A stretch of 64,000 bases of DNA from Cryptomeria japonica (Eukaryota; Streptophyta; Pinopsida; Cupressales; Cupressaceae). The translations under genes were made by a program, and so were the position numbers. This document shows positions 46,056-57,887 of this stretch, one piece after another; within the stretch, counting starts at the first letter, position 1, and every line of letters starts with the position of its first letter. Below the pieces are notes generated by a model that made no database searches, was not told the DNA's origin, and was given only the letters and a program-made list of their open reading frames with translations. The stretch is from positions 26,430,272 to 26,494,271 of the forward strand of contig NC_081405.1 of assembly GCF_030272615.1 (NCBI RefSeq), given 5' to 3'.

Positions 46056-46843
46056 TGTAGACACCCAAAATTGTCATGTGTAATTAAATAAATATTTTAT
46101 TTATTTAATTATCTAAGCCTAATTCTTCTATTAATTAAATAAATCTTTATTTATTTAATTAATTCATTTATCCTCTTCTAGCCTTATTTCTCATTTAAAT
46201 AAATACATTTATTTATTTAAATTATCCTTTTCCTAAATTAAATAAATATCTTATTTATTTAATTATCCTACTTCTTCTATTAATTAAATAAATCTTTATT
46301 TATTTAATTAATTCATTATCTTTTTCTACACAAGACACATGTCATTCATCTCTTAATTCCTACACTACCTACCTCTTTCATTATTTTACTATTTCTTCTA
46401 CCTACCCTCTAATCCTAGCCGACCTTTTTATACCTCTCAATCTTATCCCTCCATTTCATATTGTGTCTTCTATTTAAGGAGATGCTTCCTTCATTATCAA
46501 ACCCTAATGAGCTAATGATCCTAATGAGCTAATGACTTGATCAATTGACTACACTACGATCCTACTTGCAACCACATTCCGTTCTTTGTTGAGCTCTTGT
46601 GCATACAAAAATCTGAGAGCAAATATATATCAAGCAAGATCAATGGAGATAGGAAGAATGGAGATCAAAACCCTATTGGACATGTGATGGTATAATCTTT
46701 GTGATTTTGTTTTATTTGCATTGTCTTAGGTAATCTTCATATGTTATGGTGGATCTTTGTTGATTGTTAGGCTAGGGTTTTGTGGTTGGATTCATTTAGC
46801 CTTTCAATATTGTTATTATTGTTATCCATTTTCACCATACATA
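46056..46843 (+). repeat. Tat-2 3' LTR
   Basis: 788 bp, near-identical to 30796-31586; ends CATACATA where the 5' copy ends CATACACA. The duplication GCTGG follows. Confidence 0.95.
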
Positions 46844-49413
46844 GCTGGAATTATTCCCTAGGTCAAATATGCATGAGTCATGCAAAATAGTTTTCGCAGA
46901 TTATAACTCCAACTGCAAGGATGCCCATACCACTGATAGGGGTTGGGATATTGTTTTCTACTTTTATGGGAACATGGATAAGGTAATTCTGGTCTCCAAT
47001 CCTTGGAATCTAAATTTGGGGAAGCTAGATGTCCTGAATATTTTTGTGGAGCCCATACTGATCAGGGAGCTAGAAAAGCACCACCACCCCTTGAGCATGA
47101 CAGTAAGAATGCCCAATGGATACTGTGTATTGGATGTAACAAGGGAATCAATAATTCAACATTTTGAATTAGATAAGAGTGCTCTTAAAAGAATTGACAA
47201 AAGGAGATTGCAGGTAGAGTATGCCTCAAGGAAAATAGTTGTAAGAGAGAAGATGCTACCACATTTTTTGAAGAGAATGTATAAGGGGAAAAAGAGCTAC
47301 TTGATGGATGTTGAGTCTTTTGGCATAACACTTTTTGAAGACTATTTTGTCAAGACCTACTATGCCTTATGCCAGATTTTGGGGGAGCACTGTCGATTAA
47401 CTCATATCCCCATTGAATATATAATGATGGCAAGCAAAATCCAGCATTTGAAGACTAATGAATTGTATGATTTCGCCATACTTCTTCAAGGCAAGTTGCA
47501 TGAGATCTTGATTGAGGCTAAAAATGAAAAAGATGACTTGAAATTTAGACACTATTCTTTTCTCTTCCATCTGATTCTTTTTCAAAATAGTAAAGTGTGG
47601 GATGGGAAACTACAAATAAAGGAATTTAAACCAAGAATAGGGCAGAAGTGGCAAGTCAAAAAGTGGACATAGATATGGGATAAAGGATCAAAATATTTTG
47701 ATTATACAAAATTCTTTGATCATTTTGTAGTAAAATTTCTTGGGATGTTGGGAACAACTCTACCAAGGTTTCCAATGCAAATTATAAAAGTCATGAGAAT
47801 AAGGAGTTCCATGGTAGAAAATATAGAATATCTAGAGAGAGAATTCTCCCAAAATTTTGGTGATTTCTTTTTCTATTCAAATTGTACATTGATCAAAATT
47901 TATGGATGCCCGCAACCCCCTCATATCTTGCCCATCAGAGTCTCCCCAAGGCTCACCGTTATTGAATTCATGTGTCAAATAATGTGGATGGAAAAGGAGT
48001 TGGTTAGAATAGAGAAAAAGGGAAAACACCTCCCTAGAATGATTACTTATGAAGAGTTCTATGTGGGGAATGATTCTCTTGAGAAGGTACAAGAATTTTT
48101 GGTGAGCAATTATCATCTCAAAGTGAGCTAAACAAGAAATTTTGACCTAGAGAGATACATAAATGAGTTAAGAACTTAGAGGCTCAAAGTGAGAGATTAT
48201 TCCCACCATTTTGATGAGCAAGAATATTTAATTAGAAATGTCAATCCCTCTAAGGAAATGTAGAGGAGGAAGAAATGGGAGTATCTACAAAAGTTGGAGA
48301 GGGAAAGGAGAGAAGAAGACGCCAACTTCTAGGGATTCTTCTATAACATACAAAATTATTTTGCCAGGATGTTATGCAAAATGAGGTCTTTTGAAGAGAT
48401 CATTAGCTTAGAGAAAAAGAGAAAAGAAATAGGGCAGCTAAGAGAGAAGCTAAAGGATTTATCTGAAGAGGATTTTCAGAATTTTGATAAGAGTAGCATA
48501 CAATGTACCCCACAAAAGGCCAAGGAGCTTGTAAGCAAAAGTAATATGATGCTCATCCTAAGGTGGGACTTAGAGAGGATTTTTGTATTAGATGAGGTGA
48601 TGAGGCAAAAAGACCCTATTTATGCTCAAGAATTTGGGGAGCACGGGTCTAGATTAAGCCCTAATGTGAAGGCATTTGTATTATGGACCAAGGCCCCAAA
48701 TATTGATAAGCTTATTAGTTTGTATGGAGTAGAGAAAAAGGTTTGGGATGCCATTGTTAGGACACTAGTAGATACAACAACATTGGAGGGTGCCACCATA
48801 ACTATGCATGTTGCACAATTTGTAAGGGAAGCAACAAAATATTTGGAAAAGATGCATGAAAGGCTTAAGAGGATGCATGTAGCTTTGTACGCCGATTATG
48901 ACAACATGTACATTGAAAATGTCAAACTAAAGAAGGTAATAGCTACAGGAGAAGCCACAAAATTAACAAAGCGGAAATTGGAAGAAATGTAGAGGATGCA
49001 AGATGAGTTGCAAAAGCTCAAGGATGAGTCAACAACTAGATATTTAGAGATAAAGAAAGCAACAATTTTGCAAGTGGCAAATAAGGTTATTTTTAAATCA
49101 AATGAAGTGCATTCTTCCTATTCTCCTATGGTCCAATTCAAGGCCTAGTTGGATGAAATTATTTCATTCATTTGTTGTTTGAGGTTTACATGGTTCCCTA
49201 AAGGTCTAGTACTTAGTACTTAAGGAAATTCTTCTAGCAGTAAAGAATATGTCAAATGCCCCTCCAGCCGTGAGTGCCACATGGAAAAGTTATAATTTAT
49301 TGATTAAGGAGTTGCCTCATGTTGAGGAGGAGAATAAAAAAATGTGAGAGAAATTGGAGTCTTTGAAAGGTCTTTAAAAGGATGGCATTCCTTCAATTTT
49401 GACAGGTGAAGGA
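46844..49413 (+). pseudogene. HostORF, part 2: middle region, helical, function unknown
   Basis: The frame interrupted by Tat-2 continues in the same phase. It gives about 850 codons, mostly helical and charged, with conserved-looking blocks (GWDIVFYFYGN, PNGYCVLDVTRESIIQHFEL, LTHIPIEYIMMASKIQHLK, EKLESLKGL). The plan, an N-terminal basic tail, a helical core and a coiled-coil end, recalls Nau ORF2, so this may be the second protein of another pol-less element. TAG and TAA stops occur at 47670, 48129, 48177, 48261, 48330 and 48990 among others; one frameshift lies between 49150 and 49222. Cut at 49413 by Nau2 with duplication AAGGA. Confidence 0.65.
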
Positions 49414-50591
49414 TGTTGGCATTTTTTATGATTGATGCTGTGATTGTCATTGATGGACACACACTTGATTTGAGATCACTTTTTGTATGTATAAGTTAAA
49501 GCTCAAATAGTATTTGTTCCAACCGGTATGATGTATTATAGTCTTTAGACTATCGGTGTTTTGCAGAAAGTGTGTACAGATCTGAAGCGGTATGAAGACC
49601 CCAAACGGTTCGAGGATCTCAAGAGGTACAAAGGAATGAAGTGGCACAACTCATATTTCCCAGTCTTCCTTTTGTCAAACCGGTAACTGGTATTTTTCTT
49701 TAACCGGTATTTTGTATGAACCAAACTCTGTGATGAGTTACCAACCGACATTTTGTGATGAGTTACCATCCACCGATTGTTTGGCAGTGCCAACACTTTG
49801 GTGGTGCTTTTTGTGTTGTGTTACAGAATATGTCTAGATGCATTGAACCTAGGAAATTGTATTGTAATCCTATTGGACTGACATGAAATCACATTCCTTT
49901 ATAAGGACATCATGTCTAGGGTTTTAGGTTGTTGCTAGGGTTTAAGGTGGTTGAAGAGTTTTCGTAAGGGTATAGACAGAAGAGAAGTTTTAGGTCTGCG
50001 AGAAGAGGCAGAGAGTGAATGTGTTGAAGACTAAAGTAATGTTGGAATGCATTAGGAACAAGCTATGAAGCATCTAACCAAGCAATATGTTCTATTTACT
50101 AGATCACTTACTTGTTGATTAATCACATCTTCGACAAGTTTGAAGCCCTTAACCAGGTAGGCCCAAAAGCCTTTTGTAAATCCTCTAACAAGGTGGTTCA
50201 CATCTGTGGATCTAAAATCCTCTAGCAAGGTAGTCTTTAATCGGACTTATCTCCTAACAGAGATTGAAATTCCTAAGAGGATCTGTTCTGGTAAAGAACA
50301 TTGTATGACCTTAACCGGTCTAACCTTAACCTATCTGGTTCCTATTCTGTAGATAGGTACTTGTGAGTTTCATCTCACCATGGTTTTTCCCATTTGGGTT
50401 TCCACGTCAAAATCTCTTGTGTTATGGTGTTTGTGCTTCTATGGGTGAATGCATTATTTTCTATTTGGTTTGCATGTGTGCTAACCAGTTTGTTTGCTAA
50501 ACTGTGTTACCAGTTTACTAGTAGTCTAGTAAAGTGTTTAAGTACAGTAATTTTTGGCATACTAATTCACCCCCCCTCTTCGTATTCATCA
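49414..50591 (+). repeat. Nau2 5' LTR
   Basis: 1178 bp, starts TGTTGGCATTTTTTATG, ends TTCATCA. Contains the TATAAGG promoter-like site at about 49901 and a small private duplication of the CTTAACCGGTCT segment at 50310-50340, which the 3' LTR shares. Confidence 0.92.
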
Positions 50592-50593
50592 AT

Positions 50594-50605
50594 TGGTATC
50601 AGAGC
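50594..50605 (+). other. Nau2 primer-binding site
   Basis: TGGTATCAGAGC two bases after the LTR, perfect Met-tRNA complement. Confidence 0.93.
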
Positions 50606-50641
50606 CAACCTTTCTATAAGTCTAACCACTTGGAAAGAGAT

Positions 50642-51919
50642 ATGGAGGAATACACTATGAGGGAACTTACTCATCAGCTCACTCAGTCTGAGCAAGCCTA
50701 TGATGATCTTATGGTCAAATTTAAGGCCTCTCAGGAAAAAAGGAGAGAACATGTTGAAACACTGATGGAGCTATTTGAAAATAGTTCTTCCGATGAAGCG
50801 GACATGGAAGCCCTAATTCAAGGAGTAGAAAAGTTGAATGAATCCAATTCCAACCTGAGAAAAGAGTTGGAAGGACTAACTATTCTAATGTGCCAAGAGC
50901 TTGACAACTGGAGGAAAGATGAAGATCTGGTAAAAGACAAAGATCATGAAATCTTCAAGCTGAAGCAAGAGATCAATGCCCTAACTGCTCAACTCAATGC
51001 GAGCAAAGTGGAAAAGGAATACATGCAAGGAGAACTAAACATGGCCATCTCTGACAATGCAAACTTGATGGAAACAAATGCTGCTATTTCCAAAGAACTC
51101 TATGAGTCAAAGGAAATACTTGCTAAGTTCAACAAGAGTATTGTTAAGCTAGAGAAAAAGCTTGAATCTACCAAACTTGTCAATAATACTGATGGACTTG
51201 GTTATTCTAGTCATGAGGAAGGTGAGACCTCTGGTGTAAATGCTGGAGCACCAAAGAAACAACCGACATCAAAGGATAAAGGTAAACAAAAGTTTAAACA
51301 TGTTTGCTTTAATTGTCTTAAAGAAGGACATACTGCCAATGTGTGTAGGAGCAAAGCCTACAATAATTTTCCTTACTTTATAAACAATGTACCTAGATCC
51401 AATAAGTTCAATGGTAATTGTTATGCATGCAACAAGTTTGGGCATAGAGCATCTAAATGCAGGTCTGTTATGAACAACACTAGAAGATATCCTTAGAGGA
51501 CTCAAGGAGTTGGTCCGAAACCTTTTGTGAATCAGAATCACAACTAATTTAATGCCTTTAATCATCAGTCAGGAAGCGATGGCTATCAAGCGGCAACCGG
51601 ATGGAGAGCAAACCGTTTGATCTATCATTGTCATGGTCACACTGCTGCGACATGCAGGAGGAAGAATGGTAACATGAATAATGGACCTTGGAGAGCACCT
51701 AGAATGGTCTGCTATCATTGCAACAAACCAGGTCACATTGCCAGATTATGTAGAACAAGAAAGAACATATCAGATGACATACCGGTCACTCTGAAAGGAA
51801 AGATTGATATTGACACTGTTCAAGCAGATATGAACAAAACCTGGAAAAAGAAACCAGGAGTGTTGCAAGAAGAACCAGTTTCTGCACCTAGTATAGAAAT
51901 TGCAGAACCGGCAAACTAA
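50642..51919 (+). pseudogene. Nau2 ORF1: coiled-coil, zinc-knuckle Gag-like protein
   Basis: ATG 50642 corresponds to 11678 in Nau1. Long coiled coil, then CFNCLKEGHTANVC (51307), CYACNKFGHRASKC (about 51420), a short CHGHTAATC unit (about 51630) and CYHCNKPGHIARLC (about 51710). The first knuckle is complete here, unlike Nau1. Stops at 51494 (TAG) and 51545 (TAA); the latter is at the same codon as 12581 in Nau1. Confidence 0.87.
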
Positions 51920-52360
51920 GCATCAGAAAAGCTTAGGGGGAGAAAATGACGAAATACTTTGAACCCTCAGTTTACATCGGTAAAAGACCTTAACCGATGT
52001 GAGATACCTATCAGTTGGCAGAAGACCAAAAATGGTAAAAGACAAATTAGGGTTTACGCCCTAATATTGGAGCATTTATTATGGTAGGTGGAGAACCTGT
52101 TTAAAAGGAATTTTGAAATCATTTCTCTTATCATTTTTTGAGCGAAGAAGTTTTTCAAGTGCAGAGCGAAGGAAAGCGATTTACACTGTGATTCAAAGAG
52201 TTTATCAAAAATCTGGAGAAGAATATAAAGCTATCATCTGTTGAAGAAGTTAAGAACGCAAAGCAGTATCTCAGTAAACAAAGGAGTGTCAAGCGAAGTT
52301 CAAATTGTGAAGCCCTAAATTTTAATTTGCGAAGGTATTTCTCATAATTCTTCGTTTATC

Positions 52361-55300
52361 ATGGCTTCCACATTTCATGATAGTTCTAGTGCAACTGTTG
52401 ATTCTATAGACTTCATACATCGAAAGTCGAAATATAATGCTCTGTCTCAAGTATCGGCTGGTGTTATAGTAGAAGAAGGGATTTCTGATTACATAGACTG
52501 CAAAATTGAAGACCTAGGGTCTCTTGTAATCCATTCCTAGCTGAGCTTATTCTATGGAAAGGATAAGAAGATTAAACTAGAAATCAGCATTCTGGAAAAG
52601 AAGAAACTCCAAAATGCAATTTACTTTCTTGAAGAATTTTCGGATGATCACATTCGCATTATTCTAAGTAGGGTACATGGTGATAAGATGTACCTCGAGC
52701 AGACACATGATATCACACCGGAAGTGATTCATGCCGTGACCAATTTCTACAATACAAGGGAAGTGCCAGCCCTAAGGAAGGTTAGCAAGACTGAAATGTC
52801 CAAGCTCACCGGTTCAGTGAGTGACTCAAATGGTATGACCGTCAACTCAATCAAGGATGATATGGTCAAGTATACCTCCATGGTGATAGATTACCGGACG
52901 TTCACTGCTAGTAGAATTAATTTTGTCTCTGCTACAGTGGTAAATGCCACTTACAGGATGATCAAGGAGGATGCATCGTTTGATCTGTGCACCTGTATGC
53001 AAAGATGACTTATGTTGAATCTTAAGTCAATCAAACAAGACAATGCATTGAGATTCAAGTTTAGACAACTACTGGTTGGGTTGTTCTTTAACTTTCAAGG
53101 CTACTTTCCAGGAGTAGGTGACATTCAGTGGTCTGCCGACCAATTGGTAACAAAACAAATCAAGGAAAGTCTACAAGTGGTTGGAACCGACTATCCGGAA
53201 GCACTAAACAAATACTTTGATGAGTTCAGATGCAAGATGAGCCAAAGGATAAGAATATCTAGTGGTTTAGTCAAAAAGTATGAGGAAGACATCTACTTCA
53301 CCGTCAAAGTGGATGAATGCATAATGGAGGCTGTTGAGCCTAGATAGGAAGAAGTAGAGCCTATGGGCTATGAGGTAATGAATGATATGTTGGATGAGTA
53401 TGCTTCTACCCTAATCGCCTCACCCCTTGATCCTAAGGCAAAGAGAACCGACACCTATTTGGAAAGGGTTACACCGGTTGTAGAACCCTCGAAAAAGAAA
53501 GGAAAGGCGGTGCCTTCAGCATCGACACCGATTACTACAACCAGTCCCAAAGTGACCAAGCGGTCACCAGTTAAGAAGAAACCATAAGCAACACCTACAA
53601 AAGTCTTTGAGAGGAAGCGGAAGATAAAAAGCAATACACTTGACTCAGAAGAAACTGTGTAAGAAGAACCACCTAAGAAGAAGACTAGACAAACAAAGAA
53701 AAAGACAAAGAATGAACCGGCATCATCTGCACCGGTAAATATTGACATTTCTTCTTACAAACCTTTGACACATTGTCAAAGAACTATACAGAATATTAGG
53801 AGAAAGGTGCTAAATGATTTAATTTATTGTTTTGATGATTTCAATGATGATGAAAAGGAAGTAGTTGAACAGGAAATCATTAAGTATTTGTGTGTTAATG
53901 ATCGGTCGCCTTCAGAAATTAGATCTGAGACACCAGATTCTTAGACAATAAATGGCGCATTGCCATAGAAAAGGAACAAGAAATGAGGGAGAAAATATTT
54001 GCTCAACATTTTCTTGATGTATCAAATTCAGAACTTTTCAAAGTTATGAATAAATACAAAGGCCTCTTCTTCATTAGATGAAGAAGACTCCTATTACTGG
54101 AAAGAAAGGTTAATAAAGTGATCAAAGATTCACATACACATGCTCAAGAAGCTCTTAAGATGCATCAAGTGGCTGAAGCCAACAGAAAAACAGAGTGAGA
54201 ACCAGAAACTGGCAAACCGGATGAGGTGTATAACAGTGAAGAAGAACTAGTCACAGAATAAATGGACCCCATTGATGTAGACGCCTTAGATGGTGAAAAT
54301 GTTAGTCAGGTTGCGCCATCAGAAGGAACAAGATAGGAAAAGAAGGCAGAAGAAGAAAAGAAGCAACAAGAATTTGAAAAGAAGAAATAGAAAGAGGAAG
54401 AGGATAAAAGAAAAGAAGAGGAGAAGCAGAAAGAGGAAGAGAAGAAACAAGAAGAGGAAAAGAGGAAGAAGGAAGAGGAGAAGAAGAAGGATGAAGAAGA
54501 GAAGAAGCGAAAAGATGAAGAGAAGAGACAAGAAGAAGAGAAAAGAAAGAAATAAGAGGAGTAGAGGAAGGCTCAAGAAGATCAGCGAAAAACCAAGGAC
54601 AAGGAAGCAGTGGAAAAGAGCACACAGGTGGAGACTCTAATGGCAACCGGTAGTTAGGCTAAACCGGCTACAATTACCAGTCCTATTGACCTCCAGTCTG
54701 CAAATGAATAGGAGTTGTTGCAGAGCATTAAGCTTTCTCAAGAGCGATTGGATGCTCTAAAGAGGAAAAAGGAGGAAGATGTTATCCAAACTGTGGTTGA
54801 AACACTTACTAGTTTGATACTGGGTACGAACCTTCCCAGTACTGATTCCTTACTTGCACAATTGAAACTCCTATGCTTAGCTGTAGAAGACCAGGTACAA
54901 AGCCTAGAAGAGGTCGTAGAAGCCAATGCCAAGAAGGAACATCAAAAGACTTTGGACACTACCCTGGTGAGAAAGCTAACAGAGCTCTGGTCTGATCTCC
55001 AGAAGGCACAAAAAGACATTAGAGATGCAATGAATGAGGGCAATCTTCTACTTAGCAAGATTTGCCAACCTCATTTATTCTGTGATGATGTGCTCACTCA
55101 TAAAAACCAACTACAATCTGAGATGCAGTCATTTATTAGCACCTTCAAGATGCCATATGATTGCTTTTCCGCATATGGTCAAATTGTTCATCGGCTTCAA
55201 CTGCAATCTGCAAGACTAGAGGCAGAGATAAGCAACCAGACACAAAATTTGTAGGAACTTCAACTGGTCCTACTGCATAGACTGCAAATTCTCCAGAAGT

Positions 55301-55509
55301 GCTATCTAAATCTTGATGCCCTAATGGTCACTCAATAGATGAGCATGATAGATGCCATGGAAGAATAGGTCTCCCAGATGCAGACAAAGAAAGAGGTGGC
55401 TACCTCCCTACTTGACTCATGGTCCTTATCCATGAAGCAACTTATGCAAGACTTAAATCAGTTTTTGACAAGTTTTACTCTTTACTGTCATAAACACTTA
55501 TTCTTTTAA
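52361..55509 (+). pseudogene. Nau2 ORF2: long charged protein of unknown function
   Basis: ATG 52361, conserved with Nau1 ORF2 from the first residues. Helical N-terminal third with CTCMQR and QGYFPGVGDIQW, then a Lys/Glu tract (54330-54590) and a Leu-rich tail. The tail is open for 179 codons (54715-55254) and keeps a segment lost from Nau1 by deletion. A 13-base deletion near 53945 relative to Nau1 and several stops break the frame. TAG at 53345, 55252 and near 55366 are at the same codons as in Nau1. No enzyme motif. Confidence 0.75.
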
Positions 55510-55748
55510 TACTAATGAAACAGGGGTTAGTCTACAATACTTTTGTCATTGTTGGAAAAGGGGGAGAAGTATAAATTTTGAATGTTATGATGTATACTTT
55601 CATGTTGTTTCTATTAAGGAGTAGTATACACTGTATTTTCTGCAAAAGGGATAGTGTATATGCTTTGGGAGAGTAATTTTGATTATGGCATATTTTTGTT
55701 GTAAAACACTTAGATGTCAAAATTTTCCTAAGTGTTTCCATCAATGCC

Positions 55749-55760
55749 AAAGGAGGAGAT
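55749..55760 (+). other. Nau2 polypurine tract
   Basis: AAAGGAGGAGAT directly before the 3' LTR; one G-to-A change relative to Nau1 and Sir1. Confidence 0.88.
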
Positions 55761-56928
55761 TGTTGGCATTTTTGATGATTGATGTTGTGATTGTCATTGA
55801 TGGACACACACTTGATTTGAGATCACTTTTTGTATTTATAAGTTAAATCTGAACCAGTATTTGTTCCAACCGGTATGATGTATTATAGTCTTTAAACTAT
55901 CGGTGTTTTGTAGAAAGTGTTTACCGATCTGAAGTGGTATGAAGACCCCAAACGATTCAAGGATCTCAAGAGGTATGAAGGAATGAAGCAGCAAAACTCA
56001 TATTTTCCAGTCTTCCTTTTGTCAAACTGGCAACTGGTATTTTGCTTTAATCGGTATTTTGTATGAACTGGTAATACTCTATGATGAGTTACCAACTGAC
56101 ATTTTGTGATGAGTTACCATCCATCGATTGTTTGGCGGTGCTTTTTGTGTCGTGCTATAGAATATGTCTAGATGCATTGAACCTAGGAAATTGTATTGTA
56201 ATCCTATTGGACCGACATGAGATCAGATTCCTTTATAAGGACATCATGTCTAGGGTTTTAGGTTGTTGCTAGGGTTTAAGGTGGTTGAAGAGTTTTTGTA
56301 AGGGTATAGACAGAAGAGAATTTTTAGGTCTATGAGAAGAGGTGGAGAGTGAATGTGTTGAAGACTGAAGTAATGCTAGAATGCATTAGGAACGAGCTAT
56401 CAAGGATCTAACCAAGCAATCTATGCTATTTACTAGATCACTCACTTGTTGATTACTCACATCTTCGACAAGTCTGAAGCCCTTAACTGGGTAGGCCCAA
56501 AAGCCTTTTGTAAATCCTCTAACAAGGTGGTTCACATCTGTGGATCTAAAATCCTCTAGCAAGGTAGTCTTTAATCAAACTTATCTCCTAACAGAGATTG
56601 AGATTCCTAATAGGATTTGTTCTGGTAAAGAACATTGTATGACCTTAACTGGTCTGACCTTAACCAGTCTGGTTCCTATTCTATAGATAGTTACTTGTGA
56701 GTTTCATCTCACTGTGGTTTTTCCCATTTGGGTTTCCATGTCAAAATCTCTTATGTTATGGTGTTTGTGCTTCTGTGGGTGAATGCATTATTTTCTATTT
56801 GGTTTGCATGTGTGCTAACCAATTTGTTTGCTAAACTGTTTTACCAATTCACTTGTAGTCTAGTAAATTGTTTAAGTACAATAATTTTTGGCATACTAAT
56901 TCACCCCCCCCCCTCTTAGTATTCATCA
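55761..56928 (+). repeat. Nau2 3' LTR
   Basis: 1168 bp, TGTTGGCATTTTTGATG to TTCATCA, followed by the duplication AAGGA. Confidence 0.93.
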
Positions 56929-57221
56929 AAGGACAGATGAAAGAGCTTGACAGGTGGCGGATGGACTTCCAAGAGACCGTAGATGCAGTTTTGAAATTTC
57001 TTTTTGGAGACCCCAATAAGCAAGATTCATATCACTTATTCATTGATAGGATTCTTGATGTTGATTCATTCTACCAAAAATTCATTATAGAGGCCACATC
57101 AATACCGGCGCGAAAAACCAAAGATGTCATGAACAAACTGCAAGGTTTGAAATCTTTTGTCTGGCCGACTGATGAACTAGGTGGGTGGCACAAAAAATGC
57201 TACTCATTAGAAGAAGAGTAG
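56929..57221 (+). pseudogene. HostORF, part 3: C-terminus
   Basis: Removing Nau2 joins this piece to the reading frame before 49413 (LTGEG then QMKELDRWRMDF). It ends in an acidic tail at TAG 57219. It includes PTDELGGWHKK near 57165. Function unknown. No stop interrupts this part. Confidence 0.65.
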
Positions 57222-57542
57222 CTTGAAGAATAAGAAGAGTAAATTCTATGCCTCTTTTGTGTCCCCCTTCATTCTTTTGACAAATTACATTTTTGGAAAG
57301 AGTTTTGCTCACACAACCAGCATGTACACGGTCTAGTCAAGTGCAACTTTCAACATCAGAACCTTGACAATGACGAGCGATACATCCAGAAAGTGTCCCA
57401 ACCACACTCCTTCAGGCCTGCAACTCAAGTTTCAAGAAGTTAGTTATGGGAGCCATCCCTAGCCCCCTTTCCCATGGTAATTTTTTAACGTATTTACAAA
57501 AGATGCCTTTTGGAACATTCTATTGTATGAAGCAATTGTTTT
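57222..57542 (+). other. 3' untranslated region after HostORF
   Basis: About 320 bases without a gene, interrupted at the right end by the TRIM. I see no polypurine tract that would mark the LTR of the HostORF element. Confidence 0.4.
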
Positions 57543-57680
57543 TGTTACAAGCTACAGTTGTCATTGTACCAAAAGATCGACCTGTCAATGCTCGATATAA
57601 CCACTAGACTTATAGAATCCATAGGAGGCTGTTAAACCATGTTGCGAATCCCCACGAGGGACACTGGCCCACTGCCAATA
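57543..57680 (-). repeat. TRIM 3' LTR
   Basis: 138 bp, TGTTACAAGCTA to GCCAATA on the + strand; lies next to the polypurine run. Confidence 0.9.
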
Positions 57681-57748
57681 ATCCCCCTCCCGACGTCACT
57701 CATCGTGGCCTATGTGATTCGAACCTTTGACCAAGCTCTGATACCACT

Positions 57749-57887
57749 TGTTACAAGCTAGGGTTTTTTGTTGCACCAAAAGATCGACCTATCAATGCTC
57801 GATACAACCACTAGACTTATAGAATCCACAGGAGGTTGTTAAACCATGTCATGAATCCCTGCGAGGGACGCTGGCCCACTGCTAATA
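57749..57887 (-). repeat. TRIM 5' LTR
   Basis: 139 bp, TGTTACAAGCTA to GCTAATA on the + strand; lies next to the primer site. Confidence 0.9.

Larger units (their letters stand above)
30796..46843 (+). mobile_element. Tat-2: complete 16 kb Ty3/gypsy element of the Tat type
   Basis: LTRs 30796-31586 and 46056-46843, target duplication GCTGG (30791-30795 and 46844-46848). Order: LTR, primer site, 2.2 kb leader with periodic arrays, gag-pol in one frame, 2.4 kb of spacer, an antisense two-exon gene, polypurine tract, LTR. A second RNase H-like domain between RNase H and integrase, and an antisense gene before the 3' LTR, are marks of the Tat/Ogre lineage. The LTRs differ by about five substitutions and one 3-base indel, so insertion was recent, yet the coding frame holds nine stops. 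Confidence 0.95.
49414..56928 (+). mobile_element. Nau2: complete non-autonomous LTR element, sister of Nau1
   Basis: 7515 bp, LTRs 49414-50591 and 55761-56928, primer site 50594-50605, polypurine tract 55749-55760, target duplication AAGGA (49409-49413 and 56929-56933). Collinear with Nau1 in all parts, again without any pol domain. It sits inside HostORF. Confidence 0.94.
57543..57887 (-). mobile_element. Complete TRIM (miniature LTR retrotransposon)
   Basis: 345 bp: direct repeats 57543-57680 and 57749-57887, a 68-bp interior with the Met-tRNA primer site on the minus strand (TGGTATCAGAGC, 57735-57746) and a polypurine run GGGAGGGGGAT (57681-57691), and a target duplication GTTTT (57538-57542 and 57888-57892). 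No coding capacity. It depends on enzymes of other elements. Confidence 0.92.
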
